This document shows, one piece after another, positions 11,553-23,456 of a DNA stretch of 64,000 nt. This stretch comes from Plazaster borealis (Eukaryota; Echinodermata; Asteroidea; Forcipulatida; Labidiasteridae), in NCBI GenBank assembly GCA_021014325.1, contig CM037461.1:7717501-7781500 (forward strand), in the 5' to 3' direction. The position numbers and the translations under genes are program-made. The notes beneath the pieces are model-generated. The model was not told the DNA's origin. It worked only from the letters and a program-made list of their open reading frames with translations, and did not search any database. Positions within the stretch are counted from its first letter, which is position 1. Each line of letters opens with the position of its first letter.

Positions 11553-12128
11553 AAGACTTAAATCTGCAGCGAAAAAAGTTAAAGAAGGATGCAGTGCCAA
11601 GCCAAGTTGTGTGCAAGTCGTTATGCTAAGCGTTGTACAAAGAGGACAAAAGATGGGTGTACTCAAGAGCATCTACTTGACATAGACATTTTATGTGATC
11701 TCAACCTTGCAATGGAAGTAAACAGTGAGTGTGATGAAGAGAGGGTACATCATCAGTCCATACAAACTGACACATTTACCCTGCCAGACTACAAGTCTAC
11801 CCATACCCAAACAGTTAATAATTTAAAGGGATTCATCATTGGTGATCTTACTAATGATCAAAGTGGAGTACAGTACTACACAGGGTTACAAGATTATCTT
11901 ACTTTCTCGGATGTACTCGCCTCATTAGGTCCTTGTGCCTTTAAGTTGACATACATTAATAACATAAGGCCATGTTTATCTGTGCCTCATAAACTTTTTT
12001 TGACATGGGTCAAGTGTAGGAGACATACATCAAATTTTGAATTGAGCCGATTGTTTAAAATCTGTGAGTCGGAGGTTTACAACATTTTCACCACATGGAT
12101 GAGATTTATGAATTTACAATGGAGATAA
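11553..12128 (+). pseudogene. THAP-associated transposase fragment: DAVPS motif and helix-turn-helix
   Basis: After a CTGCAG acceptor-like site one frame reads RKKLKKDAVPSQ, the motif that usually follows a THAP domain. After a frame change an open run from 11589 reads TQTDTF-like and THTQT segments, then YYTGLQDYLTFSDVLASLGP, LSVPHKLFLTWVKCRRH, NFELSRLFKICESEVYNIF and TTWMRFMNLQW. This last part matches the helix-turn-helix that precedes the DDE nuclease in THAP-bearing ISL2EU/IS4EU-type transposases. The frame ends at TAA, exactly where the second hairpin-ended element begins, so the DDE catalytic domain is missing. Likely partner exon: the THAP block at 5.9-6.1 kb. The intervening 5.4 kb is mostly younger insertions. 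Confidence 0.65.
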
Positions 12129-12134
12129 ATAAAT

Positions 12135-14170
12135 ACTAGAAATAGTGATTGTGAACAATCACAGAGCTGTTCCGGTAATTTTTGTTAATTTCAAGCCTTC
12201 TAAGCTGCAGGAAATCACAAACATTATGACTTAATGACATGTGGTTCAGGACATAAGAATATGTCAATTTTTGAGCTTCCTGTTTAGACCGGAAGTAAAG
12301 GTCAACATTGGGTCACAGTAACCCAAGTGCAATCTTCATTGCTCAAAGGGTTTATAACTGAAAAGAAATTGCAAATCGGGTGTGTACTTCTTGCGATTTG
12401 GTCCCACTTCCGGTTGACCCATCGGTAAAGGTCAACATGGGGTCACGGTTTCTCAAGGCTAATTTCCAATGCCCAAGGAGTCTATAACTGATTTTGTTTT
12501 GAAAATCGGGTGTGTAATTCTTGAGATATGGTCCCACTTCCGGTTGACCCGGAAGTCAAGGTCAAAATGGGGTCACGGTTATTTAAGGCTAATTTCCAAT
12601 GCCCAAGGAGTCTATAACTGAAAAGAAATTGAAAATTGGCTGTGTAGTTCTTGAAATATGGTCTCACTTCCGGTTGACCCGGAAGTAAAGGTCAACAACC
12701 CGGGGTCACGGTAATCTAAATCCAATCCCTGATGCTCAAAGGAACTACAACTGAAAACAAATTGAAAATCGGTTGTGTATTTCTTGAGATATGGTCCCAC
12801 TTCCGGTTGACCCGGAAGTAAAGGTCAACATGGGGTCACGGTAACCCAAGGCTAATCTCCAATGCCCAAGGAGCCTATAACTGAAAAAAGTTTGAAAATC
12901 GGCTGTGTACTTCTTGAGATAAGGTGCTGCAAAGATTAACTCATTAAAGCTTTTAATTACTGTAATTTGACACCTGATGACGTCACAGTAAAAAAAATGT
13001 GTTTTTCATACTAATAAATTTCATAAAGAACACGATGGTAAAAAAAAAAATCAATTGTGATGCGATCAAGCAAAATGAGTTGTTTGTCGAACCTGGTCAT
13101 TTTTCATTTTTTAATACATTTGAAAAGAGCACAATCTATGCTTTAATACTGTTAAAACCCCCTGTTGATACCACCTTTGGTTCAAAAGCTGTGAAAGTAG
13201 AAACACCACGAGATGCGAGAGAATAAAACTGAGAAAAGGGGGTTTAAAGTTGAGTTGTTTATTGAAACTACATTGGCACATTTTCTTTTAATGATAATTT
13301 TAACCCCTTTTTGATGTTAATTATCAGGAAGGAAGTTGCCAATATAAAATAAGATATATTTTGGCATTTAAATTTACAAAAAAAAAAACATTTTAGAAAA
13401 TTTCACCCATTGGCTGGTTTTGGCTTCTTCCTCCATACAATTTAATGCATTCTCACGAAAACCCTAAAGCTACGTAGGAGTTACATGTACATGTGTTGCT
13501 CATGTACAAATCGAATGGGCTGTGCAGAAAGCAATGGGTCCTCTACCGCTTAGGAATCGAATATCAAGGAAATCTCCAACGCCTTACCGTGATTGCGCAA
13601 TCAAAATGGATAGCCATGGTGTCCGATTTGTCACTTAATCGTTAATTATCGTGGAAAAGAATGTACTTTGATTAGTTTTAGTGACCAGGAACATCTCTTA
13701 TTAAAAGCCATTAACTTTTCAAAACAGTTTATGTTACTAAGGAAACTAATTATTAATTTTAATTGAAAATATGGGTTTTTTGACTGTCAAAACATTTACA
13801 CTTTCAGCGCCATGTGTTTTGTGCACATGATAGAAAACGCGGCAATAGATGATGTCATGATGACGTGACAGTAAAAAATATGCCGCAATCGACATCTACT
13901 ATCTGAAAGGAGTCCATAACAGAAAAAAAGTTTGAGGATCGGATGTATACTTCTAGAGATATGGTGGTAACAAGATTGGCTAATTAAATATTCACACCGC
14001 TGTAACATGAATAATTAATTAAGAATTTTAATCTAATTACATTAAAAAATTAAGTTAGGGCATCAGCTTTAAAATGATATATGAATTGTCTACTTCTGAT
14101 AATTTTAAGAGCGACATATGACAGTCAGAAAAGTCACAGGTTAAGTCAATAGGGTTTTAGGGAAAGAAAG

Positions 14171-14206
<36 letters not shown>

Positions 14207-14259
14207 TAAAAATCTCGACGATAACAATAGCTGTTCCGACTACCACGTCGGAACAGCTA
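12135..14259 (+). mobile_element. hairpin-ended, minisatellite-bearing element, copy 2
   Basis: The left end has ACTAGA at 12135, hairpin GTGATTGT-GA-ACAATCAC (12145-12162) and AGCTGTTCCG (12165-12174). The right end has (AAT)n, then hairpin TAGCTGTTCCGAC/GTCGGAACAGCTA (14228-14259) with loop TACCAC. The order of internal landmarks equals copy 1: tandem ~130-bp units, CACCTGATGACGTCACAGT, TTTTTCATACTAATAAATTT, GTGATTGCGCAATCA, GTCCGATTTGTCAC and GATATGGTGGTAA. It truncates the THAP-associated transposase on its left and the minus-strand multi-copy gene on its right. It has no coding region of its own. Confidence 0.7.
12280..12940 (+). repeat. minisatellite of about 130-bp units inside copy 2
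   Basis: Five units carry CTTCCGGTTGACCCGGAAG or variants, near 12281 (diverged), 12407, 12537, 12667 and 12799, each followed by AAGGTCAACATGGGGTCACGGT and a TATAACTGAAAAGAAATTG segment. Spacing is about 130 bp. Confidence 0.88.
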
Positions 14260-16292
14260 ATAAGGCCAACAAGAGACACAGTATTTTCCTATGCTCCTTC
14301 TGATTTCCAGAGGAAATTTCCAACTACGCGCACTATTCTGGATGGGTTTGAATTCCCTGTGAAAAAACCTAACACAGTTTTTTTTTAGGGAAATCCTTTC
14401 AGAAAGATGAGTTATGTAAAGACGTCTTTCATCTGCAACCTGCTCTACAACCATCCCTAACTTCTCAAAGAATATGTCAAACTCCAAATATTAAACGCAA
14501 CCTATGTTGTGTTTCAGGATGAGCAGCTTTTGTCTCATCCGACACAATTCTGTGTAGATCATATTAGCAACATTTGGAAGTACTTCTGCCACATTTGCTA
14601 ATCTCTCTTTAAAGTAATACCTCTGGGCTCTTGTATGAAATTCTTTAAGTTGCGGACGACAACTCTTAAGAAGTCTTGCACCCTGAAGAAGAACATCTTG
14701 CTCTGAGCGGTTCAGTTTGGCCTGAACAAGAGCAAGTGTAGTTGTTGAGCTCCCCCCTTGACAAAACTTGATGATTTCAACAGGTACTGACAACTGCAAT
14801 GAAGCAATGAACCGAAATCTATCAACACTGTTTTTGAATTCAATTTAATGCGTTTCCCACTAATCACAGACAACATACCCACGCGATGCAGCATGCACAA
14901 ACACACACTCCGCATTGCACACGCCGCTTCATATTGCAACATCACACAGTTTTATATTTGACCTCGTATTGACTTTATTTTGTAATACTTATAGCCTACT
15001 CTATGTCAATGATATATCACACCTAGTATTTACTCCGATACCACAGCGCCCTCTTGGTTACATAACCCCTGCAAAACTTTCCTAATCTTTAACGTCCCCC
15101 CCCCAACTCTCCACCAAAATGTTGGAGTTTTGAATAAAATCTGTAAAATTACATAAATAAGTCTTACCTGATTGACTTCATCTAAATTTCTAAAGATTCT
15201 TTGCCCCTGTCCATCTGTTGGAACCCCAGGTGGTACCAATGTCTTTGAATCTTTATTGACCTCTTCTAAACAAGCATCACTACCTTGATAATGACCCGCT
15301 TCCCCATCTCTACTGAGTGAAAGTGAGGATTTCACACTCTACCAATTCCATCGGCATCATATGTGTGATGAATGAGTCTGTGGCCATGATACGTTGGTAG
15401 GTTGGATGATTTTTTCCATAGAAGAGAGGTTTTAACTTTTCCTTGCTTGTCATTATAGCCATACTATTGCCCTTTCTCACTCCATCACTTAGAAGCATGA
15501 GATCACTGATGTTGTGACTCCATTGCCAGTACCCCTCCACTGTTGCTTCTGCAGACATTTCTATACACTTGTCAACATAAGGGACTAATAGCTCTTCCAG
15601 AAGCGCAATGCATGTAATCTCAAGTATCCTCCACATTTTGTGGTGATCAGACCCCTTTTTTGCATTATCAAGGCGGTGATGCTTGTTTATAGAAGAGGTC
15701 AATAAAGAAGCAGTCCCAGTCGTCAGTGTAGATTCCGATGAATCCCTTCCAGAGTTTGAAACTGCTTGAAATGTACGTAAAGCACCAGGCTCGGTGCACT
15801 AATGCCAATATTTTATGGCTATATTCTGGATACATGTGTGTGCTCTTAAGTTTTTCTTAAATGCCTTACCTTCTTAAGAAGACCACTTTTGCGTTTGGAA
15901 AAGGTCTTCTGCCTCTCTAGCTTGTTCTCTAGGAATGACACTGGGCCCTTCCGTCTTCCTTTCTTTTTGGCAGATCCTGAAACAAAGAAATTTGGATTCC
16001 TAACAAATTTTTGTGTTGCTTTTTCGGAAAGGACTGGCTTGAAGAACAGTTTAACTGGTATTTGAAAACTTTATAAATTTATGAATAGCTTAACTCCTGC
16101 AATAAATGTAAACACAGCCTCAATTATTTCATTGCCATTCTCCCACTCCAGGTCAACCTCAACCTCTACTTCATGATCAGGTGGGTCATCGGGTTCATCT
16201 GCGCCATGATCTAATGATTCGGCTTCATCTTCTGCAAGAATAACTTCAACTTTATTACCAACTTGCTGGAGTAGCTCTTCAATATCATTCAT
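14257..16292 (-). pseudogene. multi-copy metazoan gene with a MADS-box-like exon and a PPGVPT-motif domain (broken)
   Basis: Minus-strand blocks: (1) 16292-16071, acidic leader starting MNDIEELLQQVGNK. (2) 15976-15870, between a TTTCAG acceptor and GTAAGG donor, with 35 whole codons including GRRKGPVSF and NKLERQKTFSKRKSGLLKK, which resembles the start of an SRF-type MADS box. (3) 15798-15168, reading VDKCIEMSAEATVEGYWQW, KLKPLFYGKNHPTYQRI and, after a frameshift near 15325, LVPPGVPTDGQ and RIFRNLDEVNQ, ending at a GTAAGA donor. (4) 14793-14257, reading KLNRSEQDVLLQGARLL, one in-frame TAA at 14491-14493, then FDIFFEKLGMVVEQVADERR. Block 3 resembles an uncharacterised protein family present in many copies in cnidarians and echinoderms (FLPLFYG-NHP-Y and PPG-PT motifs, from memory). 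Function is unknown. The end is cut by the hairpin-ended element. Confidence 0.55.
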
Positions 16293-16299
16293 CTGTATA

Positions 16300-18080
16300 A
16301 AAACAAAATATAATGATTTTTTTCAAAGAAAAAAATACTACTTTACAGTAGAACCCTTAAGTTGGCTTGTACCAATGTATCTAAACCTTACAAAAGACAA
16401 AATTGATAAGCAAGCAAATAAAACAAACAAACAAAGAAGCAAAATGAGCATAATGATCCCCTTGAATTATCAATATTTTTTTTGGCCTGACAGTTATTTA
16501 TGTGATCAAGGACTTTCTGTTATGCTTAAGAGGGAAAAATCAGCCTGGGCAATTTTGTATTTTAAATTTGCCTTGGTCATATGCCCCACCCCCTCCCGGA
16601 CACACAGGATCCGCCCCTGACACAAACTGAACAGATTCCTTCCTTATATAGATCTAAGACTCCATTAGGCCAAACAAAAAATTATAAAAACAGTTTTTCG
16701 TCCTGGCTTTTTTGAACAAGCAGTTAATTGATGCCCCTTTTTCTTTTTTCAAAGATGGCCACATTTTCCCCCAAGATGGCGCCAGTTTTTACCACCTGAT
16801 TTATATAAAGATATAATAGACTAATTGGCTACTACTGTTGTTAAAAAAAAACATCAAAAAACTGCAGGTTTCACTTAAAATGATATTTTCCAATGTATAA
16901 TTGTTTTTGTTTTAAAACAATCAAAATTTAAAAAAGTAAAATAAACAATATTTTACAAACGGTGAAATTTTATGTGGCCTTATCATTATTTTTTTAAATA
17001 ATCCTTAGATGAATTTACATGATAGTAAATTTACAAAATATACTGTAAAAGGTTTTCTCGGCCTAAATTTGCTCATTACAATCAATCTGCATTTCATAAC
17101 AATCACGGACATGAACTGCACGTGCGCCGGTACTTGCCGGCCACGCGCACGTGCAGTCACTCATAACACCGACCAGCAGAGTACATGCACAGTACCTAAA
17201 GTTTCTAAACCATTCGATGTAACTGACTAACGTTACGGAGGAAGAACACATGAAGTAAATACGGATTTAAACCAATGAAAATGGCGATTTAACTACCAAA
17301 AGTTTGTCTATAATCATAGGTGAGTTCGGTAAAAATGGTCACATGTTCATAACTGAGCTATTTTTCATACAAAATCAGTGATTTTTTTGGCAAACCTTTT
17401 TTCCGTTGGCAGCTCCGATTTGTGGTAGTTGCAGACATGCGCACCCCTCTATTTATATGCCCAACTTCGTTGGAAACAGAGGCCGCTCCTATTTAGGAGA
17501 TATTCGCATTTTTAGGAGAAGAAAATATCCCTTGAATTGGAGAAATCTCCCGTTTAGGAGAAATTCTCCCGATTAGGACTTGAGTCCGTACTGTGGACTG
17601 GCAGCTAATAATTGAAATAATATATACGGATGGTACTAATAATTGGAATATTTACATGGATGGTACGCTAGCTCGTCTAGATAGAGTGCTTTAACTCTTC
17701 CCATGCCTCATATAAGATTTGAGGACGTGAGTAACATTGATAGAATAACGCGGCTCACATGGATTCATCGTCGAGAATCACTCTATATTTCTTGTAATGA
17801 TCGACTAGCATCGTTGTTGATTTTGGTCTTCAAAGTGAGTGGAACACTTGAACGTATATCATAACAATTCATTGGTCTACTAAAAGGTCTTTAGACTGGC
17901 AGCTTAAGTTATAAACACAAACTAGTTGGTTTGGACATGGAATTATAAGAGGATAACAAATAACAATTAGCACTAGCAGTCTTCTCAAGATTACAAGTTT
18001 TGCTGCTGATACTGGAATTTTTGAGAACTTAATTAACATTGCGTCAGCTAAAGAAAGTTGGACTGCGTTTTGTCTTATCA
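16300..18080. other. non-coding stretch with a GC-rich hairpin
   Basis: There is no supported gene. A hairpin with 13-bp arms ACTGCACGTGCGC/GCGCACGTGCAGT lies at 17115-17157. A low-complexity patch at 17490-17575 repeats TTTAGGAGA and related words. Confidence 0.5.
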
Positions 18081-18201
18081 ATGCTTATAATACAAGTAAC
18101 ATGTTGCTTCGTGACCGGTCAACAATTCTGCCGGCCTGTCGACTTATGTATCGGTACATGGAGTACGACTGTGAGCGTCAAATGTACACCATTCTCGTGT
18201 G

Positions 18202-18573
18202 TTAAAGGCATCGTCACGTTTGGTAATTGTCAAAGACCAGCGTTCTCATTTGGTGTATCCCTACATATGCATAGAATAACAAGCCTGTGAAAATTTGGGC
18301 TCAATTGGTCATCGAAGTTGCAAGAAAATGATGAAAGAAAAAACACCCTTGTTGTACAAATTGTGTGCTTTCAGATAGGAATAAAAACTTCTTGCAAGAA
18401 GTTTTTATTAGTTTAGTGAGAAATTACCTCTTTCTCAAAAACTACGTTACTTCAGAGGGAGTTGTTTCTCACAATCTTTTATACTATCAACAGCTCCCTG
18501 TTGCTTGTTACCAAGTCAGTTTTTATGCTTATACATATTTTGACTAATTACCAAACGTGTACAGTGCCTTTAA
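18202..18573 (+). mobile_element. TTAA-flanked MITE, copy 1
   Basis: The ends are TTAAAGGCATCGTCACGTTT and, inverted, AAACGTGTACAGTGCCTTTAA. The interior includes GGTAATTGTCAAAGACCAG, CTTCTTGCAAGAAG inside an AAAAACTTCTTGC palindrome, and CCTCTTTCTCAAAAACTACG. A second copy in the opposite orientation lies at 32716-33092 inside the hAT element. A TTAA target with matching ends suggests a piggyBac- or Kolobok-mobilised element, but no transposase is present. I recall very similar sequences as abundant repeats of sea stars, from memory and unchecked. Confidence 0.85.
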
Positions 18574-18579
18574 GGAGGA

Positions 18580-19060
18580 CTAGGTCAAAGTTTAAGTTTT
18601 GAACTCATTAATTGCTAAAACTGCTCATGTGATTTACAATAATATCAAGCATAGACCTAAACATTTGAGGACAGGCATCTAAATGGACCGTTACATAACT
18701 TGAGATTATGGTAAGCTACTTTTACAAATATTGTGTTACAATAAAGTGCAGTTTTAAATGAACATTTCAATTTATGGTGGTTTAAATAAAACCTGTAAAA
18801 TACATGTACCATTATGATTACTTGATGGCTTATAATTTAACTGTATGGGTCTGTATGGTGATTTCAATTAAGTCATTCATTAACATTTAATAGAATCGGT
18901 TGGCTGGTTATTTTAGTTGATTTTATCGATATAAATTTTTTGTTTTTATGTTACAGAGAAAATATTCAAATTCTGAGTGGTTCAGTTGGGGGATAGGCTT
19001 ATATAGATTAGAAAATTAAGGTTTAAAACTGGAGATTTTTTTATGCAGGTTTTTGCTAGT
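18580..19060. other. non-coding AT-rich stretch
   Basis: I see no gene, hairpin or tandem repeat between the MITE and the reverse-transcriptase relic. Confidence 0.5.
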
Positions 19061-19069
19061 GTAGAATAT

Positions 19070-20925
19070 TTAATGGAGCTTAGTGAGGTTTGAGACGTTT
19101 GGAAATACTGTAAATCGTTTTTGAATGAGAAAGTATTTATTAACAAGTTTGTGTGCCAGTGAAATGTTTCTGTACGTTTTGTTGAATTTTAAAGAGCAGA
19201 ACACTGGTATGGTGGATTTTTGTGTGAGAAACTGTTTTCGTTGGCGTTTGTAGTTGGAGTGAAAAGGTTGAATGTATTTTTTGATAAAGGATTTAGGAAA
19301 ACCACATTTAATTAATCTGGCGGTAAACAATTTAATCATGTGAGTGTATTCGGATTTGAGTTGACAGTGTGTTTTGTAACGGTTACATTCACCAAGTACC
19401 ATGCTTGAAAAGAAAGAATGAGAATGATTTGAAGAATAATGAATGTAGGTAAATTTTTGAAAGGGTTTTTGAAACATAATAGTAAATAGATTGGTGGAGT
19501 AGAGTATGATGATTGATGGAGAGTTGTACGTCTAAGAATGCAATTGGGTTTTTGTTAATTGTGAATGTGACTGGAATAGATTTGGGATACATGGAGGCTA
19601 ATAATTCTATAACTCTAGTGTGGTCGAGTGTTGGGGAGTCCCGGAAAATGATGAGGCCATCGTCGATATAACAAACAAAAACAGGAATGTTAACTAAGGG
19701 AAACCGTTTGAAAAAAGAATATTCATGATAAGTAAGGACAAGGTTAGCGATTTGAGCAGAGTGGTAACTTCCCATTTGTACACCAATGTTTTGTTTAAAA
19801 ATTTGTTTGCCTATTGAAAATATACTGTGTGAAGATGTGAAATTATAGAGTGAGAGGAAATATTTGAAGTGTTCGTATGGCTAATCACAGATTGAAGTAA
19901 CTTTATAGAGGTTGTTGTAGATGTCATCAGGTGCGATATTAGTGTTTAAGCTTTCAAAATCAAAAGAAATGAGGGATGTGTTGTCGGAGTAGTTAAGATT
20001 GATTGATTTAATTTTATCGATGAGTGCTTGAGAATTATTGATGAGGGAAAATTAGTTCTAGAAATTTGTCTTCAAAGCGACTAAGGAGAATGTCTAAACA
20101 AAAACCTAGAGATTTTGAAAGTGGTGATGTAATCCAACTATGAGCAATGATGATGGGTCGTCCTTTCAATATTGATTCATTATTGGGGTTAGCGGGATTG
20201 GTTAGTTTGTGTATTTTTGGAAGAATGTCCATAGATGGCATGTTAATTTTTTGCGTATTGATGAATGTAGAAATTTCTTTATAGTCAGATTTAGAGATTG
20301 GGGGGAGAATATCGGAAGAAAATAGGAGATGTAAGTCTTGTTTTGCTGTGTTGATGAGTTGTGTGACAGTGTCTGTATCAAATTTGCCCAATGAGGTGTA
20401 AGTGTTGCAATTTATTTGTCTTCTGTATTCGTTTATGTACCATGATGTGTTACTGATGCTAAGTCCCATATTTTTATCTGCGTGCTCTAATGATGATGTT
20501 TTTGTTGTTGGCGATTGTTTGAATGTCAATGATGTCTTCTGGGTAATGTTGTGTAGTTGTTCGAAGTTGTTGTGCAGAAGATCGTTGGGTGAAAGATTAT
20601 TAAATTCTTGGAGTGTGTTGTGTATATAGTAAAATGTGTTTTTGCAAAGTTGAGGGTGTGTGGTAAGGTTGAGTAGGTTTTTGTGGAGCGTTTTCCTATT
20701 AAGCTTGAAGTTAGTGAAATTAGGTCGAGGTTGGTTGATGAGGGAAAAGTGGATGTCTTTAGTGGCAATTTTTTTCATAGTGAGTAGTATGGACTTATAT
20801 AATGAGAGTTTGCAAGTGGTAGGGTCATCAGATGTGTCAGTTGGGATAAAAGATTGCCCTTTATTTATTATTTTCTGGATGCGTTGAGGTATGTGAAGGC
20901 ATGTTCTTCAAAATAGTGCCCATTT
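19070..20925 (-). pseudogene. Penelope-like reverse transcriptase, degraded
   Basis: The first minus-strand block (20925-20035) reads KGQSFIPTDTSDDP, then after about 150 residues HADKNMGLSISNTSWYINEY, LPKIHKLTNP and RPIIIAHSWITSPLSKSLGF. The next block (about 20030-19780) contains SFDFESLNTNI, the first catalytic aspartate motif, and a TGA near 19880. The third (19775-19389) reads MGSYHSAQIANLVL and the second catalytic box YIDDGLIIF. The last (19477-19070) carries the thumb-like FTYIHYSSNHSHSFFSSM and LIKCGFPKSFIKKY. The KADKN/ADKN box and LPK-HK box before the palm are typical of Penelope-like reverse transcriptases. No GIY-YIG endonuclease is visible downstream. At least one frameshift and one stop make it inactive. 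Confidence 0.72.
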
Positions 20926-21162
20926 GTAAGTCTGAAATTCGGACCCTGATATTTTCTTCAGTGAAAGCTATTTTTTTGTATTTATATGTTGTAATAAACT
21001 AAGAGGCACCTGGCATGATATCATGCACAATCTTGACAGCCGATGCCTTTCAACAAAATCTAGGTAGAAGATTTGGAGTCAGCATTTTTGACGGACCTCA
21101 ACAACCACTTAGATTTAGAGGTATTTAAATGATCAAATTTTCATATTTGCAGGGGTATTCCA

Positions 21163-22976
21163 GCGTTACGGACATTACATTTCATACAATTTTTACTACT
21201 TAATGAGCTCAGTAAATACATGCCAACTGTTTATCTAAATTCTTTCATTACCACAACATAGTAGTCATTAGGGACAGCATACACTGTGAATTTGAGTCAC
21301 ATTATTGCTGCTGTTACGGACATTACATTTTTTGGACATGACATTTGACTACCCGGTATATTTGTACAAAAGTCTGTGAATTTTGGGTTCCCTATGATGT
21401 GTTTTTGGTAAAAACTAGCCAGTAAGATAATGTGTAAAATGTGTAGAAGTAGATTTGACAGAATTTGTCACATATTTGGTCTCCAGAACACAAAACATGG
21501 CGTTACGGACTTTACATTTAGAGCGTTACGAACATTACACTTATGACCAGTTTCATAAAGTGCTAAAATGCCCCATTTAATTTGGTTTCATATTACTTTA
21601 TTATCCCAAATGGTCAAGTTTACATCTGTTTAAATGGTTTTGATGGTAAATTTGCTGGCAAATTTTCTTTCCTGATTCACAAATACGAACATTTAAAATA
21701 TAAACAAATGAAAAAATTCAAAAATGACTGTGAATTAATAAAAATACATTATGACAATACAATCTTGATGCTAATTGATTAGAGTAATAAGTACATTGTA
21801 TTTCAGGGGACAAATTCAACTCTTGCATATTAATTACACACCAAAAAATCATATTATGAAATGTTACAAGCGTTGCGGATATTACGTGTAAACTATTACA
21901 TACATGTCTAGTCATTATGGTTTTCCTCAAAACGTTAAGGCCCTAGTAGGAGCCGCATATCATAAGTAATTATTCTGCAATAATATCATTCTGGAAGGAA
22001 CAACGGTTCCTGTTGTCCAGTGTTGGGTAAGGAAGAGCTTCCATGATTTGGTCTTGTTCAACATAAGACTCTTCCTCATCACAATAGATAAAAAGACAGG
22101 TACAGCCCTGTCTCCTTAGAAATTTCATAGTGTATCCATCACTGTGAACTCCAGTTATTTGAGCAACAAAGTACTTCCTTGAAATCTTTGTGAGGAACTT
22201 GACACAAGCAAAGGATCCAACTATAGGGATTCTCTTGTGTGACTCTGTTGCTCCTCATCTATCTCATCTTATCCACTGTTTTCCTCGAAGAAATGTAATC
22301 TTGTAGAGTTGCTTTAATCTGCTAATGATTATGGTTTGTTTAATAGATGTTAAATTTGCATCGGGGATAAAGAATATTGTTATTTGGTTTTACCCGTACA
22401 CTGATGTGTGTAAAGCACTGTATACTCAGTACTTTCCCGAGTCCTGTGAAAAAATCACAGTATGGATTCCTCAAGTACCCTTTATTGAAGAAACACCTGT
22501 CCACAGTTCACCTCGAGGTGTTTTTCTGCTATGAATGTTGATATGTCTTCCTTACTTTTGTGATCAACAGAACATGTACTTTTGTGTTGTTATCTATTGC
22601 TGCAGTTGCCAAACTAGCTGCGTCCAACATAACAAATTTGAAAAGGAATTGTATTGTGTCCTTATTTTTATGAACAGCCAGTCAGTGTGATTAAATAAAA
22701 GTACATTCTGATCTGAGATACAGATATTTCAAAAGAAATTCAACAAAATGGGTAATTTTTGTGTTATATGTCAATGTGCATACCTGTACATGTAATGTCC
22801 GTAACGTTTTGATATAACGCTGTTTTTGGAACAAGTACAAAAGATATGAAAAAAATGTTTTTTCATATGTTAGTTGATATCACATTTTAGTTTTGCAAAT
22901 GAATTAGGAACAAAAATGAAGCAACACTTAAGCTGTTATAAAATCTTTTATATCTAAAATGTTACAGACATTACGC
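21163..22976. repeat. dispersed TTACGGACATTACA motif cluster
   Basis: Variants of GCGTTACGGACATTACATTT occur at about 21163, 21311, 21501, 21523, 21871 and 22959 on the plus strand and at about 22790 on the minus strand. Spacing is irregular, so this is not a simple tandem array. A minus-strand coding fragment (about 22245-21990) lies among them. Confidence 0.8.
21990..22245 (-). pseudogene. fragment with a small beta-barrel (Tudor/chromo-like) look, transposon C-terminus?
   Basis: The minus strand is open for about 85 codons reading RIPIVGSFACVKFLTKISRK, YFVAQITGVHSDGYTMKFLR and CDEEESYVEQDQIMEALPYP. The pattern VGSFACVKF...YFVAQI...GYTMKFLRR...E..YVEQDQI resembles the SH3-like C-terminal module seen in several transposon-derived proteins of marine invertebrates (GD-VLV-F ... 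YVG-V ... Y-V-FLRK ... FPE-ED). I recognise the pattern but not the family. There is no start codon or flanking exon I can defend. Its position amid the TTACGGACATTACA motif cluster suggests both belong to one dead element. Confidence 0.4.
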
Positions 22977-23219
22977 GGCTATATGGTGAAAATAGGCTCA
23001 CTTTCAAGGACCGTGTTAGCTTTATATTTGACTTTCTGCTAATTTTAAACCTTTACTTTCCTTCTGAGGCAGAAATAAATGTGGTAGGGCCTTTTGATTA
23101 ATTTATTCAATTTTATTCAATATCACTGAAATTTTTACCATTTGGAGCTTTACAATGATTGTAAAATGTGGTTTCTTTCAATGGCTGAAAAAATGTCAAA
23201 ATAATGCAACTTATTACTT

Positions 23220-23242
23220 AATAATAATAATAATAATAATAA
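23220..23242. repeat. (AAT)n microsatellite
   Basis: About seven uninterrupted AAT units between AT-rich non-coding sequences. Confidence 0.8.
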
Positions 23243-23456
23243 GACTTGTAATGCGCACATATCCACCCTGCTGGGTGTTCAAGGCTTTCTTCATTTGATC
23301 ACTAAAAGATATAGACCTTCATTGAGTTTTAGTTGAAAACTAAGCTTGTGTCAAAATTTCATTTTTTCACCTTGATGTAACATTTTCTGTGGAATTGCCC
23401 AAATACTCTAACAGCAAAATAAAATAAAAATCTGACAATTGAAAAAAAATATATAT

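Noticed and set aside
18081..18204. Short Cys-rich frame with a signal-peptide-like start (MLIIQVTCCFVTG)
   Set aside because: Fewer than 45 codons before the MITE boundary, with no splice donor or family match. Could be chance.
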